A stretch of DNA of 64,000 nt from Anaerolineae bacterium (GCA_022823945.1 JAJEBK010000009.1:124001-188000), one strand, 5' to 3'; numbered from the stretch's first letter, positions 48,840 through 58,974 are shown. Numbers and translations are program-made. The notes: generated by a model from the letters alone, not told the origin.

Positions 48840-50849
48840 ATGAAACGAAGTCAATTTGTACTCATGACTGTCTTGGCATTGGTCTTGCTGCCGACTGTCG
48901 TTTTCGGGCAAGCCATGCACGAGGGCGAACTGGTCTATCCATTCCAATATGCCGACCTCGCTGCCTACTCCGCCGCAACTGGCAACAGCATCGAAAGCTG
49001 GGGCGAGGCGCCTATGCTGGCGGAGAAAGTCGCCGCTGGCGAGCTGCCACCGGTAGAAGAGCGCCTGCCCGCGCAACCTGTCGTCGTCCAGCCGCTGGAG
49101 CAAATCGGCGAATATGGCGGCGAGCTGAAGGGTCCGTCGGCGCTGCCCACTTGCTGTGGCTGGGATGTGCTGGAGATGCGTTTGCAGAAGCTGCTGACCA
49201 TCGATACCGACTTGATCAGCATCATCCCCAATGTCGCGCAATCCTTTGATGTTTCTGACGACCAGACGACCTTCACTTTCACACTTCGCGAGGGGCACAG
49301 ATGGTCGGACGGCGAAGCATTCACCACCGATGACTTCCGCTTCTGGTTCGAGGATGTGCTTGGCAACCCCGAGCTGACTCCCGCGCCGGGCGGTCCCTGG
49401 GTGCTGGATGGCGAACTGCCAGCGATGGAGATCATTGACGAGCGGACGATCCGTTTCTCGTATCCAGAAGCCCGTCCCACGCTCCTCATCGCCATCGGCA
49501 GCGAGATCAATCATCGCGGCTATCGGCCCGCTCACTACTTTGAGCAGTATCACATCGACTACAACCCTGACGCGAGCGCGCTGGCGGACGAACTGGGCTT
49601 TGAAAGCTGGGTGCAGATGTTCAACGCCAAGATGAACACCTACAACAACACCTGGAATCTGGGCTCGGAGACCGATCCCTATTCGCCAACCCTGAACACC
49701 TTTGTGTTTGTGAGCGAAGACGCCTTTGGCAACAAGCTCTACGAACGCAACCCCTACTTCTTCAAGGTCGACACGGCTGGCAATCAGCTGCCATATACCG
49801 ATACCTTGCGCCGCCTGCTGGTAGAAGATGTGCAGGTGCAGGATTTGAAAGGCATCGCTGGCGAATACACGCACTTTGGCTGGGGCTCGCTGGGCAGCTA
49901 TCCGACCTATCGCGAGAATGAAGAAGCGGGCGGCTATCGCACAGCGCTGGCGGAATACAGCCGCGCCAACGAGTATTCGCTGATGTTCAACTTCACGACC
50001 GAAAACCTCCCCCTGCGCGAGATCTTCTGGGATGTGCGCTTCCGCCAAGCCATGTCTGTCGCCATCAACCGCGACGAGATCAATGAGTTGGTCTACTTCG
50101 GCTTGGCCAATCCCTCACAGAGTGCGCCGGTGCCCTCCTCGGCTTTCTATGAGCCTTGGATGACCACCAACTACGCGCAGTACGATCCCGACTTGGCCAA
50201 TCAGTTGCTGGACGAGATGGGGCTGGACCAGCGCGATGCCGATGGCTTCCGCATGCGCCCGGATGGCGAGACGCTCTTCATCAACTTCCAGGTCTATGTG
50301 CCAGAAGATTCCTGGCGTCAGATCGGCGAGTTGATCACCTCCTATTGGAACGAAGTCGGCGTCAAGACTCAGTACAAGATCATTGGCGATGGGCTCTTCC
50401 GCGAGCTGCGCAACAGCAATTCGCTGGATATCTCGGCTTGGGCTGCCGACATCCTGGATATCGGCGCGATGGCCAGCGGCCTGAGCAATATGCGCGTAAG
50501 CTGGGGCAACCGCGCTTCGGGCATCCCCTGGCGGGATTGGATCCTCAACGACGGCGAAATCGGCGAAGAGCCACCGCAGGAGATCATCGACCTGTATGAA
50601 ATGGGCGAGACTTATCTGTCCCAACGCTATGGTTCCGATGAGTGGCTGGAGGCTGGCAAAGCCTTCTACAACACTTCCTTCGGCGGTCTCTATCAGATCG
50701 GCACCATCCAGCGTCCGCCGCAGCCGCTGCTCTTCAAGACGAACTTGAAGAACACGCCGCCCAATGACACGGTCGGTCAGTGGGCGTGGAGCTACCGGCA
50801 GTGGGTCATGTTCATGCCCGAACAATGGTACTTCGAAGGCGGCAGCTAG
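48840..50849 (+). CDS. family 5 ABC transporter substrate-binding protein
   Basis: Signal peptide MKRSQFVLMTVLALVLLPTVVFGQA; FTFTLREGHRWSDGEAFTTDDFRFWFED; MSVAINRDEINELVYFGLA. Confidence 0.92.
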   Translation: MKRSQFVLMTVLALVLLPTVVFGQAMHEGELVYPFQYADLAAYSAATGNSIESWGEAPMLAEKVAAGELPPVEERLPAQPVVVQPLEQIGEYGGELKGPSALPTCCGWDVLEMRLQKLLTIDTDLISIIPNVAQSFDVSDDQTTFTFTLREGHRWSDGEAFTTDDFRFWFEDVLGNPELTPAPGGPWVLDGELPAMEIIDERTIRFSYPEARPTLLIAIGSEINHRGYRPAHYFEQYHIDYNPDASALADELGFESWVQMFNAKMNTYNNTWNLGSETDPYSPTLNTFVFVSEDAFGNKLYERNPYFFKVDTAGNQLPYTDTLRRLLVEDVQVQDLKGIAGEYTHFGWGSLGSYPTYRENEEAGGYRTALAEYSRANEYSLMFNFTTENLPLREIFWDVRFRQAMSVAINRDEINELVYFGLANPSQSAPVPSSAFYEPWMTTNYAQYDPDLANQLLDEMGLDQRDADGFRMRPDGETLFINFQVYVPEDSWRQIGELITSYWNEVGVKTQYKIIGDGLFRELRNSNSLDISAWAADILDIGAMASGLSNMRVSWGNRASGIPWRDWILNDGEIGEEPPQEIIDLYEMGETYLSQRYGSDEWLEAGKAFYNTSFGGLYQIGTIQRPPQPLLFKTNLKNTPPNDTVGQWAWSYRQWVMFMPEQWYFEGGS

Positions 50850-50921
50850 CTCGCTCGACCTTCGCAGCTACAAGGGGACTGGTCTACGCGATCGGTTCCC
50901 TTTTCACTTGGAGGCACGCCC

Positions 50922-52007
50922 ATGACTATCAGCGCCGCCATGCGCCGGTTTCAGCGACCGGACAGAGTAAATCCCTGGTTTGCCAAGTTCAAATATAGCC
51001 CGGTGACTGGGCTGGGCTACGAGAAAGGCATCGTGCGCCGCGACCCCAGCGCCATCTTGCGCATTGATGGCGAATACTTCATCTGGTATACCCGCGCCGC
51101 TCACCCATGCCCGCCAGTCGGCTTCGACCGCATGACGGATACGTTGCCGGCGACGCCCTGGGACTTGGCAGATGTCTGGTATGCCACCTCGGCCGATGGG
51201 CATCATTGGAACGAAATCGGTCCCGCTGTCGAGCGCGGCGGTCCTGGCGCATACGACGAGCGTGGCGTCTTCACGGCCGATGTCGTGCAAATCGACGGGC
51301 GCTATTACATGGTCTACCAGGTGGCACCCAATCCCAACTATCGCAGCACGCCGGAATCTATCGCCATCGCCTGGGCAGATTCGCCGCATGGTCCCTGGAC
51401 GAAGAGCGCAGCGCCCATCCTCGAGCCGCATCCATCGGGCCAGGTCGATGAGCGCAAAGATCGCGAGGATTGCATTGAGCCGGGCGAGTGGGATAGCCTG
51501 CAAGTGCATGATCCTGCCTTGATGCTTCGCGAAGGCAAATACTGGCTCTACTACAAAGGCGAGGGCATCGGCATCCACCACATGGAGAGCAAGTGGGGCG
51601 TCGCTATCGCCGACGATCCTCTGGGTCCATACACCCGCTCGCCATTCAATCCCGTCACGAATAGCGGGCACGAGGTGGTCGTCTGGCAATACGCTGGCGG
51701 CGTGGCCGGCTTGGTCAATCGCTGCGGTCCGGAGAAAAATACAATTCAGTTCGCAGCCGACGGCATCAACTTCGAGATCATGTCGCAGCTGGTTGTGCCG
51801 CCGCAAGCCGCTGGACCTTTTCGCGTCGATGAGGCGGAGAATACCGAGCCGCTCTCGCGATTCCGCTGGGGCTTGAGCCATGTCATCCCGCGCAGCTCCC
51901 ACCTTGTCATGCAGGGACGGGATCCCTTGGGCTTGGCGGCTGTCGAAGAGCCTTGGGATTTCCTCGTTCGCTGGGACCTTGATTTCGAGCGCCGCGAGTA
52001 TATCTGA
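50922..52007 (+). CDS. GH117-like glycoside hydrolase
   Basis: GLGYEKGIVRRDPSAILRIDGEYFIWYTR, VHDPALMLREGKYWLYYKGEG, SPFNPVTNSGHEVV, GPEKNTIQFAADGINF. Confidence 0.78.
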   Translation: MTISAAMRRFQRPDRVNPWFAKFKYSPVTGLGYEKGIVRRDPSAILRIDGEYFIWYTRAAHPCPPVGFDRMTDTLPATPWDLADVWYATSADGHHWNEIGPAVERGGPGAYDERGVFTADVVQIDGRYYMVYQVAPNPNYRSTPESIAIAWADSPHGPWTKSAAPILEPHPSGQVDERKDREDCIEPGEWDSLQVHDPALMLREGKYWLYYKGEGIGIHHMESKWGVAIADDPLGPYTRSPFNPVTNSGHEVVVWQYAGGVAGLVNRCGPEKNTIQFAADGINFEIMSQLVVPPQAAGPFRVDEAENTEPLSRFRWGLSHVIPRSSHLVMQGRDPLGLAAVEEPWDFLVRWDLDFERREYI

Positions 52008-52029
52008 CCGCCGCGAGAGGAGAAACCGC

Positions 52030-53121
52030 ATGCACAGCGCTGCCATGGCACGCTACCAGCCCGACCGCCACAATCCCTGGTTCACGCGCTTTCGCTACCA
52101 ACTGGTCGAAGGGCTGGGTTATGAGCGCGGCATCGTTCGGCGCGACCCCAGCTGCATCATCCAGGTCGATGGCACATACTTCGTTTGGTATACGCGCGGC
52201 GCGCATCCCTGCGTCCCGGTTGGGCACGATCATGCGACCGAGACAGCGCCCGCTGTCGCCTGGGATTTGTGCGATGTCTGGTATGCCACTTCCCGCGATG
52301 GACACAGCTGGCAAGAACAGGGCCCAGCCGTAAAGCGCGGTCCCGCTGGCAGTTATGACGAACGCAGCGTCTTCACGCCCGATGTGCTGGCGCATGACGG
52401 ACGGTATTACCTCGTTTATCAGGTTACGAGGGCACCTTCTTATCGCAGCACACCCGAGTCGATCGCCATCGCCCACGCCGATTCGCCGCATGGTCCCTGG
52501 ACCAAGTCTCCCGCGCCGGTTGTCGAGCCAGATCCATCGGGAGAAGTCGATGAACGCGCGCATCCCGAACAGGCGACTGTGCCGGGCAGCTTCGACAGCC
52601 TGCGCGTGCACGACCCGGCGTTGCTCTTCCGCGATGGGCGCTATTGGCTCTATTTCAAGGGCGAAGGCATCGGTCACAGCAATATGGAAAGCAAGTGGGG
52701 CGTGGCCATCGCCGATGATGCGCTGGGTCCATATACCAAATCGCCATTGAACCCCATCACCAACAGCGGTCACGAGGTCATGGTATGGGAATACGCTGGC
52801 GGCGTCGGCGCGCTGTTGACTCGCTGCGGTCCCGAGAAAAATACCATCCAGTTCGCCGCGGACGGCCTCAACTTCCAGCCCATGTCCACCATCATCGCGC
52901 CTCCCCAAGCCACCGGCGCACTGCGCGTGCCAGCCAGCGACAACAACGAGCCTTTGTCCGGCTTGAGCTGGGGGCTCAGCCATGTGACGACTTACAGCGC
53001 CCACCTGTCATGGCAGGGACGCGATCCACTGGGCCTGAGCGAAATCGACGAGCCTTGGGATTTCATCATCCGCTGGGAACGCGAAGGGCTGCCAAAGGGC
53101 GCAGACGGGCACGATGCCTAG
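52030..53121 (+). CDS. GH117-like glycoside hydrolase (tandem paralog of the preceding gene)
   Basis: GLGYERGIVRRDPSCIIQVDGTYFVWYTR, RSVFTPDVLAHDGRYYLVYQ, SPLNPITNSGHEVM, GPEKNTIQFAADGLNF; ATG at 52030 (ORF track extends into the previous gene). Confidence 0.78.
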   Translation: MHSAAMARYQPDRHNPWFTRFRYQLVEGLGYERGIVRRDPSCIIQVDGTYFVWYTRGAHPCVPVGHDHATETAPAVAWDLCDVWYATSRDGHSWQEQGPAVKRGPAGSYDERSVFTPDVLAHDGRYYLVYQVTRAPSYRSTPESIAIAHADSPHGPWTKSPAPVVEPDPSGEVDERAHPEQATVPGSFDSLRVHDPALLFRDGRYWLYFKGEGIGHSNMESKWGVAIADDALGPYTKSPLNPITNSGHEVMVWEYAGGVGALLTRCGPEKNTIQFAADGLNFQPMSTIIAPPQATGALRVPASDNNEPLSGLSWGLSHVTTYSAHLSWQGRDPLGLSEIDEPWDFIIRWEREGLPKGADGHDA

Positions 53122-54757
53122 ACCGCCCAATGTCGTCTTCGTCATCACCGACGACCAGGGCTACGGCGATATCGGCTGCCACGGTAATCCCCATCTGAAA
53201 ACGCCCCACCTCGACCGGCTGGCTGACGAAAGCGCCCAGTTGGACGATCATCACCACGACCCGCTGTGCTCGCCTTCTCGCGCAGCGCTGCTGACGGGCC
53301 AATATGCGGCGCGCAACGGCGTGTGGCATGTCATCCAGGGGCGGCATCTGTTGGACCCAGGCGCAGTCTGCATGACGGAGATCTTCGCCCAAAACGGATA
53401 TCACACGGGCATGTTTGGCAAGTGGCATCTGGGCGACAATTATCCGTTTGCTCCACAATATCGTGGCTTTGACGAAACGCTTTGCCATCGTGGCGGCGGC
53501 GTTGGCGAACTGCCAGATTATTGGGGAAACAGCTATATTGACGATGTCTATTTTCGGGATGGGTCGCCTTTGCAGTGCGCTGGCTATTGCACAGATGTCT
53601 TCTTTGATGCCGCGCTGGATTTTATACAACGCCACAGCAACCAGCCCTTCTTTGTCTACCTGGCCACCAATGCTATGCACGCGCCTTTCATCGTGCCAGA
53701 GCGATATGCCGCGCCATACCGGACGATGGATATGCCGGCGGATCGCGCCAATTTCTATGGCATGATCGCCAATTTCGACGAAAACATGGGCAGGCTGCTG
53801 GATCATCTGCGCGCGCTGGGGCTGGACAGCAATACAATCGTCCTCTTCACCGCCGATCATGGCACAGCCGCTGGCTGGGACGAAGCAGCGAATTGCGGCT
53901 TCAACGCGGCCATGCGCGGGGCGAAAGGCTCGGTCTATGAAGGCGGGCATCGCGTCAACTGCTTCTTGCGCTGGAAAGGGACGATTCCCGCAGGTCGGAA
54001 AATGTCCGGGCTGACGGCGCATGTTGATGTGCTGCCGACTCTGCTCGACCTGTGCGATTTGGAAAGCGACGCACCTTTCGATGGCATCAGCCTGGCAAAG
54101 CAGCTGCTCGGCGCGGAAAGCGATTTGCCGCAGCGGTCCCTGGTCGTCCAACTGCAGCCGGATACGCCGCGGAAGTGGCATCATTGCGTTGTGCTGAATG
54201 GCAAGTGGCGGCTTGTCGGTGGCAGCGAATTGTATAACATCGAAAGCGATCCTGCGCAGCAGCGCGATGTGGCGGCGGCGAATCCACAGGTTCTCGCGGC
54301 GCTGCGAAATGATTACGAAAGCTGGTGGCAAGACCATAGAGACGCATTTGCTCGCACGGTAGCGATACCGGTCGGGACAAAGTATGAAAATACTGTGCTG
54401 CTGTCGGCGCGCGATTGGCATCCGACCGTGGGCCAAGTCCCCTGGCTGCAAGCCTGGATCGACGACCCCGCTTATGACTCCAATGGCTGGTGGCTGGTCG
54501 ATATTGCGCAGATAGGGCAGTATCGCATTGAACTGCGCACACATCCACGCGAGGCGAACCGTGCCATGAACTCCTCAACAGCGCGACTGCAAGTGGGTGA
54601 AACAACGGTGGAAAGGGCGGTGTTGGCTGGCGACATCGCGGCGGTCTTCAGGCTGGATTTGCCCAGGGGCGAAGTCAAATTGCAGACCTGGCTGGACGAC
54701 GAATCCGGCTCCCGGCGGCGCGGCGCGTATTATGTTTATGTGACGAAAGTCGTGTAG
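53114..54757 (+). CDS. sulfatase (formylglycine-dependent, Cys-type)
   Basis: NVVFVITDDQGYGDIGCHGNPHLKTPHLDRLA, CSPSRAALLTGQYAARNGVW, GMFGKWHLGDNYPFAPQYRGFDE, TADHG. Confidence 0.95.
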   Translation: MPRPPNVVFVITDDQGYGDIGCHGNPHLKTPHLDRLADESAQLDDHHHDPLCSPSRAALLTGQYAARNGVWHVIQGRHLLDPGAVCMTEIFAQNGYHTGMFGKWHLGDNYPFAPQYRGFDETLCHRGGGVGELPDYWGNSYIDDVYFRDGSPLQCAGYCTDVFFDAALDFIQRHSNQPFFVYLATNAMHAPFIVPERYAAPYRTMDMPADRANFYGMIANFDENMGRLLDHLRALGLDSNTIVLFTADHGTAAGWDEAANCGFNAAMRGAKGSVYEGGHRVNCFLRWKGTIPAGRKMSGLTAHVDVLPTLLDLCDLESDAPFDGISLAKQLLGAESDLPQRSLVVQLQPDTPRKWHHCVVLNGKWRLVGGSELYNIESDPAQQRDVAAANPQVLAALRNDYESWWQDHRDAFARTVAIPVGTKYENTVLLSARDWHPTVGQVPWLQAWIDDPAYDSNGWWLVDIAQIGQYRIELRTHPREANRAMNSSTARLQVGETTVERAVLAGDIAAVFRLDLPRGEVKLQTWLDDESGSRRRGAYYVYVTKVV

Positions 54758-54773
54758 TGGCGGAGCGAAAACA

Positions 54774-56564
54774 ATGGCTTTGAAACGGTCGGATGTCTTG
54801 ATCACGCGGCCTTGTGGCATGGAAGTCTATCGGCGTTATCGCGCGACCGGGCTGGGCTGGGGCTTTTTGCCAGAACCGGACCGGCGTGGGCTGCCACCAG
54901 ACGAAGAGATGATGCGCGATGTCGACGAAGCGCATCGCTGTGGCGTCAAGTTTCAAGGGCGTGTCGAACTGGACGCCGACTGGATGGGCATGATCGACTT
55001 CGATTCCAACTTCATGGAGTCGACCGTGCGCGACCTGAACAACCGTCCCGCCATCACCTGGTGGACGCACACATATAAAGGGCATCCCGCCTATCATTAT
55101 TGCACCAACGCGCCTGGATATCGGCATTATCTCTTTTATCAGTTGCATCGCGTGCTGTCGGCTGGCGCAGACTGGCTGATGATCGACTCGGCCATCCCGA
55201 CCATCGGGGCGCTGAATGCGCGGTATGGCGGCTGCTTTTGCCAACATTGTATGGCGGGCTTCCGCGAATTCCTGCGCGAGACAATGGCACCCGAGCAACT
55301 GCAATCCGCAGGTATAGAGGACATCGACCGCTTCGATTATGGCGAGTTTCTGCGCGCGCGTGGCATCACCGACCAACGTTATCGCGCCGAGATTCTGGCA
55401 TTCCCGCCGACATTGCCGCTGGCAAAAGCCTATTTCGATTTTCAGTGGCGCGAGGTCAACGCACTATTCCGGGCATTCAAACGCGCCGGACGAGCATACG
55501 GCGTGAATGTGCCCATGAGCTCCAATTCGCCTTTTTACTGGGCGGAGTTCATCTATGCGGTTGATGCGCATGACTTCTACACCAACGAAATGGAATACCA
55601 GCCGCCGGATGTCGAGATCTTGCCGAGCGAGCCGATCTACACATTCAAATTGGCAGACGCCCTGGACAAGCTGATCGCGATAACCGGCGTGCCACGCGCC
55701 TTCGAACCCTATCGTTTGCAGCCGCGCCCGAGCCACATTGGCTTCTGGATCGCGCAAGCCTACGCGCATGGGCATGTCTTCATGGTCCCCGACAAGATGT
55801 GGACCTTGCGCAGCCCGGGCAAAGCCGACCGCTGGTATTATGCCGACCCCGATGATTACACGGCGCTCTATCATTTTGTGCGCGACTTTCCCCAGCTATT
55901 CAATGACTACGAGGCCGTCGCTTCAATTGCGCTCATTTTCAGCAACAAGGCCGTTCGTCAATATCTGGGCGAGCGCTTGAGTCAGGGGCATCTCGGCGGG
56001 CAAAATCGCAGCGCCCCGCGCACACCATTGTATGAAGCCTGCCAGTCGCTGAGCCGCGCCAACATCCCTTTCTGTTTGCTGGTGGCGGGTGATGACTGGG
56101 TCGCCGATCGCTTGCTGGATGCGGATCTGTCGGCTTATGGCACCGTGGTGCGCTTCGAGCCATCACACTTGAACGAAGGGCAGGAAAGCATCCTGCGCGA
56201 ATGTGGCGAGAAACTGCTGACATACCGCGGCGCAGATGACTTGCTCTCACAGCTAGACGCGGACATCAACATCGCCGGCGCGGACAATATCTCCGTGCTG
56301 CTGCGCCACAAACCCGACGACGAAGGCGCGCCTCTGGTTTGCCACTTGCTGAATGCCAATTATGACGCTGATGCGGACGGATACGAAACAGCCCGCGACC
56401 TTGAATTGCGCATCGACCACCGCCTGCTGGGCAGAACTTTCACTCGCGCCTGGCTCTTCGCGCCGGGCCGGGAACCGCGGGAAATCGCTTGCCGGGCTGA
56501 TGCGCAGATGACGACCATCACAGTGCCCGAACTGGACATGTGGGCGATTGTTCGGTTGTCCTAA
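54774..56564 (+). CDS. hypothetical protein, possible glycoside-hydrolase-like TIM barrel
   Basis: GADWLMIDSAIPTIGALNARYGGCFCQHCMAGFREFL resembles the CxxC...FREFL pattern of GH42/GHL-like barrels; lies in the sulfatase/GH117 gene string. Confidence 0.6.
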   Translation: MALKRSDVLITRPCGMEVYRRYRATGLGWGFLPEPDRRGLPPDEEMMRDVDEAHRCGVKFQGRVELDADWMGMIDFDSNFMESTVRDLNNRPAITWWTHTYKGHPAYHYCTNAPGYRHYLFYQLHRVLSAGADWLMIDSAIPTIGALNARYGGCFCQHCMAGFREFLRETMAPEQLQSAGIEDIDRFDYGEFLRARGITDQRYRAEILAFPPTLPLAKAYFDFQWREVNALFRAFKRAGRAYGVNVPMSSNSPFYWAEFIYAVDAHDFYTNEMEYQPPDVEILPSEPIYTFKLADALDKLIAITGVPRAFEPYRLQPRPSHIGFWIAQAYAHGHVFMVPDKMWTLRSPGKADRWYYADPDDYTALYHFVRDFPQLFNDYEAVASIALIFSNKAVRQYLGERLSQGHLGGQNRSAPRTPLYEACQSLSRANIPFCLLVAGDDWVADRLLDADLSAYGTVVRFEPSHLNEGQESILRECGEKLLTYRGADDLLSQLDADINIAGADNISVLLRHKPDDEGAPLVCHLLNANYDADADGYETARDLELRIDHRLLGRTFTRAWLFAPGREPREIACRADAQMTTITVPELDMWAIVRLS

Positions 56565-56567
56565 CGG

Positions 56568-56882
56568 TCAATCGTCGAAACGACTCGACCAGTCCTGTCG
56601 CACCTGCTCAAGCTCGGCCAGCAGGCTCTCGCGCGTCGACTCCTCGTCGTAGAAGGGGCTATCTTCATAGAACCGGATCATTTCTTCCAGTCGCTTGCGA
56701 GGACCCTTGCGTTTTCCAAGCCAGTGCGGCGGCGGCTCGCCGGTGTCCAGGATGTGGTCGGCGTCCTGGAAGTGCCGCGTGATGGCATGACCTGCCGCGC
56801 GATTGCTCGTCCAATAGATGACGAAGGCCACGCAGCCCGCGCCGACGAGAGACGCCAGAATGAACAACGTGAGAAAACCCAT
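56568..56882 (-). CDS. small membrane protein, translationally coupled to the ABC ATPase
   Basis: [27 protein letters not shown]... single TM then acidic/basic tail; ATG overlaps the TAA of the upstream gene (TAATGGG). Confidence 0.65.
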   Translation of the reverse strand: MGFLTLFILASLVGAGCVAFVIYWTSNRAAGHAITRHFQDADHILDTGEPPPHWLGKRKGPRKRLEEMIRFYEDSPFYDEESTRESLLAELEQVRQDWSSRFDD

Positions 56883-57934
56883 TATCGACCCTCCTCGACG
56901 CCGCGCAGCTCCAGCTCGTCCGCGAAGTGACAAGCAGCGAAATGTTGCGGCGCGACTTCGCTCCATTGCGGCTCGTCGGTCATGCAGATGTCTTGCGCAT
57001 AGCGGCAGCGTGGATGGAAGTAGCAACCGCTGGGCGGATTGGCTGGATTGGCGACCTCGCCGGGCAAAATGATGCGATCCATTTTGATTTCGGGATCGGT
57101 GGTGGGCACAGCTGACAGCAACGCTTCGGTATAAGGATGTTTGGGCTGGGCGAAAAGCGACTCGGTATCCGCCATTTCCACCAGTTTGCCGACATACATC
57201 ACGCCGACGCGGTCGGATATATGTTCAACCACAGACAAATCGTGCGCGATGAACAAGAAGGTCAGGTCAAATTCTTCTTGCAAATCCTCCAACAAGTTGA
57301 GGATCTGCGCTTGAATCGACACATCCAGCGCCGAGACTGCCTCATCGCAGACGATCAGCCGCGGGTTGGGCGCAAGCGAGCGCGCGATGCCGATACGTTG
57401 ACGTTGCCCGCCCGAAAAAGCGTGCGGATAACGGTTGAGGTGCTGAATGTCCAAGCCAACCACTTCCATCAGTTCGCGCACACGATTTTGGATATCGCGC
57501 GAATCGGCGAGCAGCTGGTTGTTGCGGATCGGCTCGGCGATGATCTCGAGCACCGACATGCGCGGATCCAGCGACGAATAGGGGTCCTGGAAGATCATGT
57601 GAAAATGTTTGCGAATATCGCGCAATTCCTGCTTGTCCAGCTCGGCGACATCGACAGTTTCGCCTTCTGGCAGACGAAAGAAGACCTGTCCATCTGTTGG
57701 CTCGATAGCGCGCACAACACAACGGCCCAGCGTCGTCTTGCCACTGCCCGATTCGCCGACCAGGCCGAAGGTCTCGCCCTCGCGGATGATAAAGCTGACG
57801 CCGTCAACTGCCTTGACATGCCCTTTAACAGTGCGAAAGAAGCCTTTTTCGATCGGGAAGTGCTTCTTCAGGTCGCGCACTTCCAACAAAACATCGCCAG
57901 GTTGTCGCGCGGGTGGGGCAGGAGTCTCAGGCAT
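56882..57934 (-). CDS. Opp/Dpp-type ABC transporter ATP-binding protein (OppF-like)
   Basis: [51 protein letters not shown]; start [11 protein letters not shown] at 57934. Confidence 0.94.
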   Translation of the reverse strand: MPETPAPPARQPGDVLLEVRDLKKHFPIEKGFFRTVKGHVKAVDGVSFIIREGETFGLVGESGSGKTTLGRCVVRAIEPTDGQVFFRLPEGETVDVAELDKQELRDIRKHFHMIFQDPYSSLDPRMSVLEIIAEPIRNNQLLADSRDIQNRVRELMEVVGLDIQHLNRYPHAFSGGQRQRIGIARSLAPNPRLIVCDEAVSALDVSIQAQILNLLEDLQEEFDLTFLFIAHDLSVVEHISDRVGVMYVGKLVEMADTESLFAQPKHPYTEALLSAVPTTDPEIKMDRIILPGEVANPANPPSGCYFHPRCRYAQDICMTDEPQWSEVAPQHFAACHFADELELRGVEEGR

Positions 57935-58949
57935 GGACAGGCTCACTTTCCTGGCTGTGCAAATAGCAGCGCACATGGTGATGGCTGCCCATGTCGACAA
58001 GCGCTGGCACAGCCGCATCACAAACGCCCGCCATGAATTCGTCGCAGCGCGAGCAGAAACCACATTGCGCGGGTGGATTGAGAGGCACCGGCACATTGCC
58101 GCGGATGGCTTCGAGCCGGCGTCCGCGTCCGCCCAGACGAGGGATGGACTTCAGCAGGCGCTGGGTATACGGATGCAGGGGATTCTTGAAAAGTTCACGG
58201 GTCGAAGCGCGCTCTACCACCCGCCCCAGGTACATCACATTGACCTCGTCGGCGATCTCGGCAATGACGCCCAGGTCGTGCGTGATATACATAATCGCCA
58301 TGCCAAACTCGTCTTGCAGCTCTTTCATCAGCTCCAAAATCTGCGCCTGAACAGTGACATCCAGCGCGGTTGTGGGTTCGTCGGCGATCAATAGCGAAGG
58401 ACTGCAGGAAAGCGCCATGGCGATCATCGCCCGCTGCCGCATGCCGCCCGATAGTTGGTGTGGGTATTCGTCAAAGCGCTGGCGGGGGTTGGATATGCCG
58501 ACGCGGTTGATCATGTCCAGCGCCAAGCCTTTCGCCTTGTTTTTGTCGCGGGTGATGTGCAGGCGGATCGCCTCGACAATCTGCGCGCCGATCGTGTGCA
58601 CCGGCGACAGACTGGTCATTGGCTCCTGGAAAACCATGGAGATTTCTGCGCCGCGTATCTCGCGGATTTTGCGGCTGCGCGGGTCCAACTGGCACAGGTC
58701 GGTCGTGCTGCCGTCCGGGCGAGAAAGCAAGATCTGCCCTGACCGGATATAGCCGGGCGTGGGCACGATCTGCAAGATTGACTGCGCTGTCACGCTCTTG
58801 CCAGAGCCCGACTCGCCGATGATGCCAACAGTCTGGCGCGGCGCAATCGCAAAGTCCACGCCATCGACCGCCTTGAGCGTGCCCTCTGTCAGTTTGAAAT
58901 AGGTGCGCAGGTCGTGGACTTCCAGGATGCTTTTGGCGGCGAAGCTCAT
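57927..58949 (-). CDS. Opp/Dpp-type ABC transporter ATP-binding protein (OppD-like)
   Basis: [52 protein letters not shown]. Confidence 0.95.
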   Translation of the reverse strand: MSFAAKSILEVHDLRTYFKLTEGTLKAVDGVDFAIAPRQTVGIIGESGSGKSVTAQSILQIVPTPGYIRSGQILLSRPDGSTTDLCQLDPRSRKIREIRGAEISMVFQEPMTSLSPVHTIGAQIVEAIRLHITRDKNKAKGLALDMINRVGISNPRQRFDEYPHQLSGGMRQRAMIAMALSCSPSLLIADEPTTALDVTVQAQILELMKELQDEFGMAIMYITHDLGVIAEIADEVNVMYLGRVVERASTRELFKNPLHPYTQRLLKSIPRLGGRGRRLEAIRGNVPVPLNPPAQCGFCSRCDEFMAGVCDAAVPALVDMGSHHHVRCYLHSQESEPVHA

Positions 58950-58974
58950 CTCGGCAGGCGCTCTTCTACTGATA

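Noticed and set aside
48834-50048. 404-aa minus-strand ORF (also 50904..52046, 51907..53004)
   Set aside because: Antisense shadows of the SBP and GH117-like genes.
53066-54544. 492-aa minus-strand ORF
   Set aside because: Antisense to the sulfatase gene.
53114-54757. Choline-sulfate utilisation (sulfatase + choline dehydrogenase-like GMC)
   Set aside because: Possible in principle, but the two genes are ~12 kb apart, in different operons, and are embedded with GH117-like and sugar-enzyme genes; sulfated glycan is more consistent. Not formally excluded.
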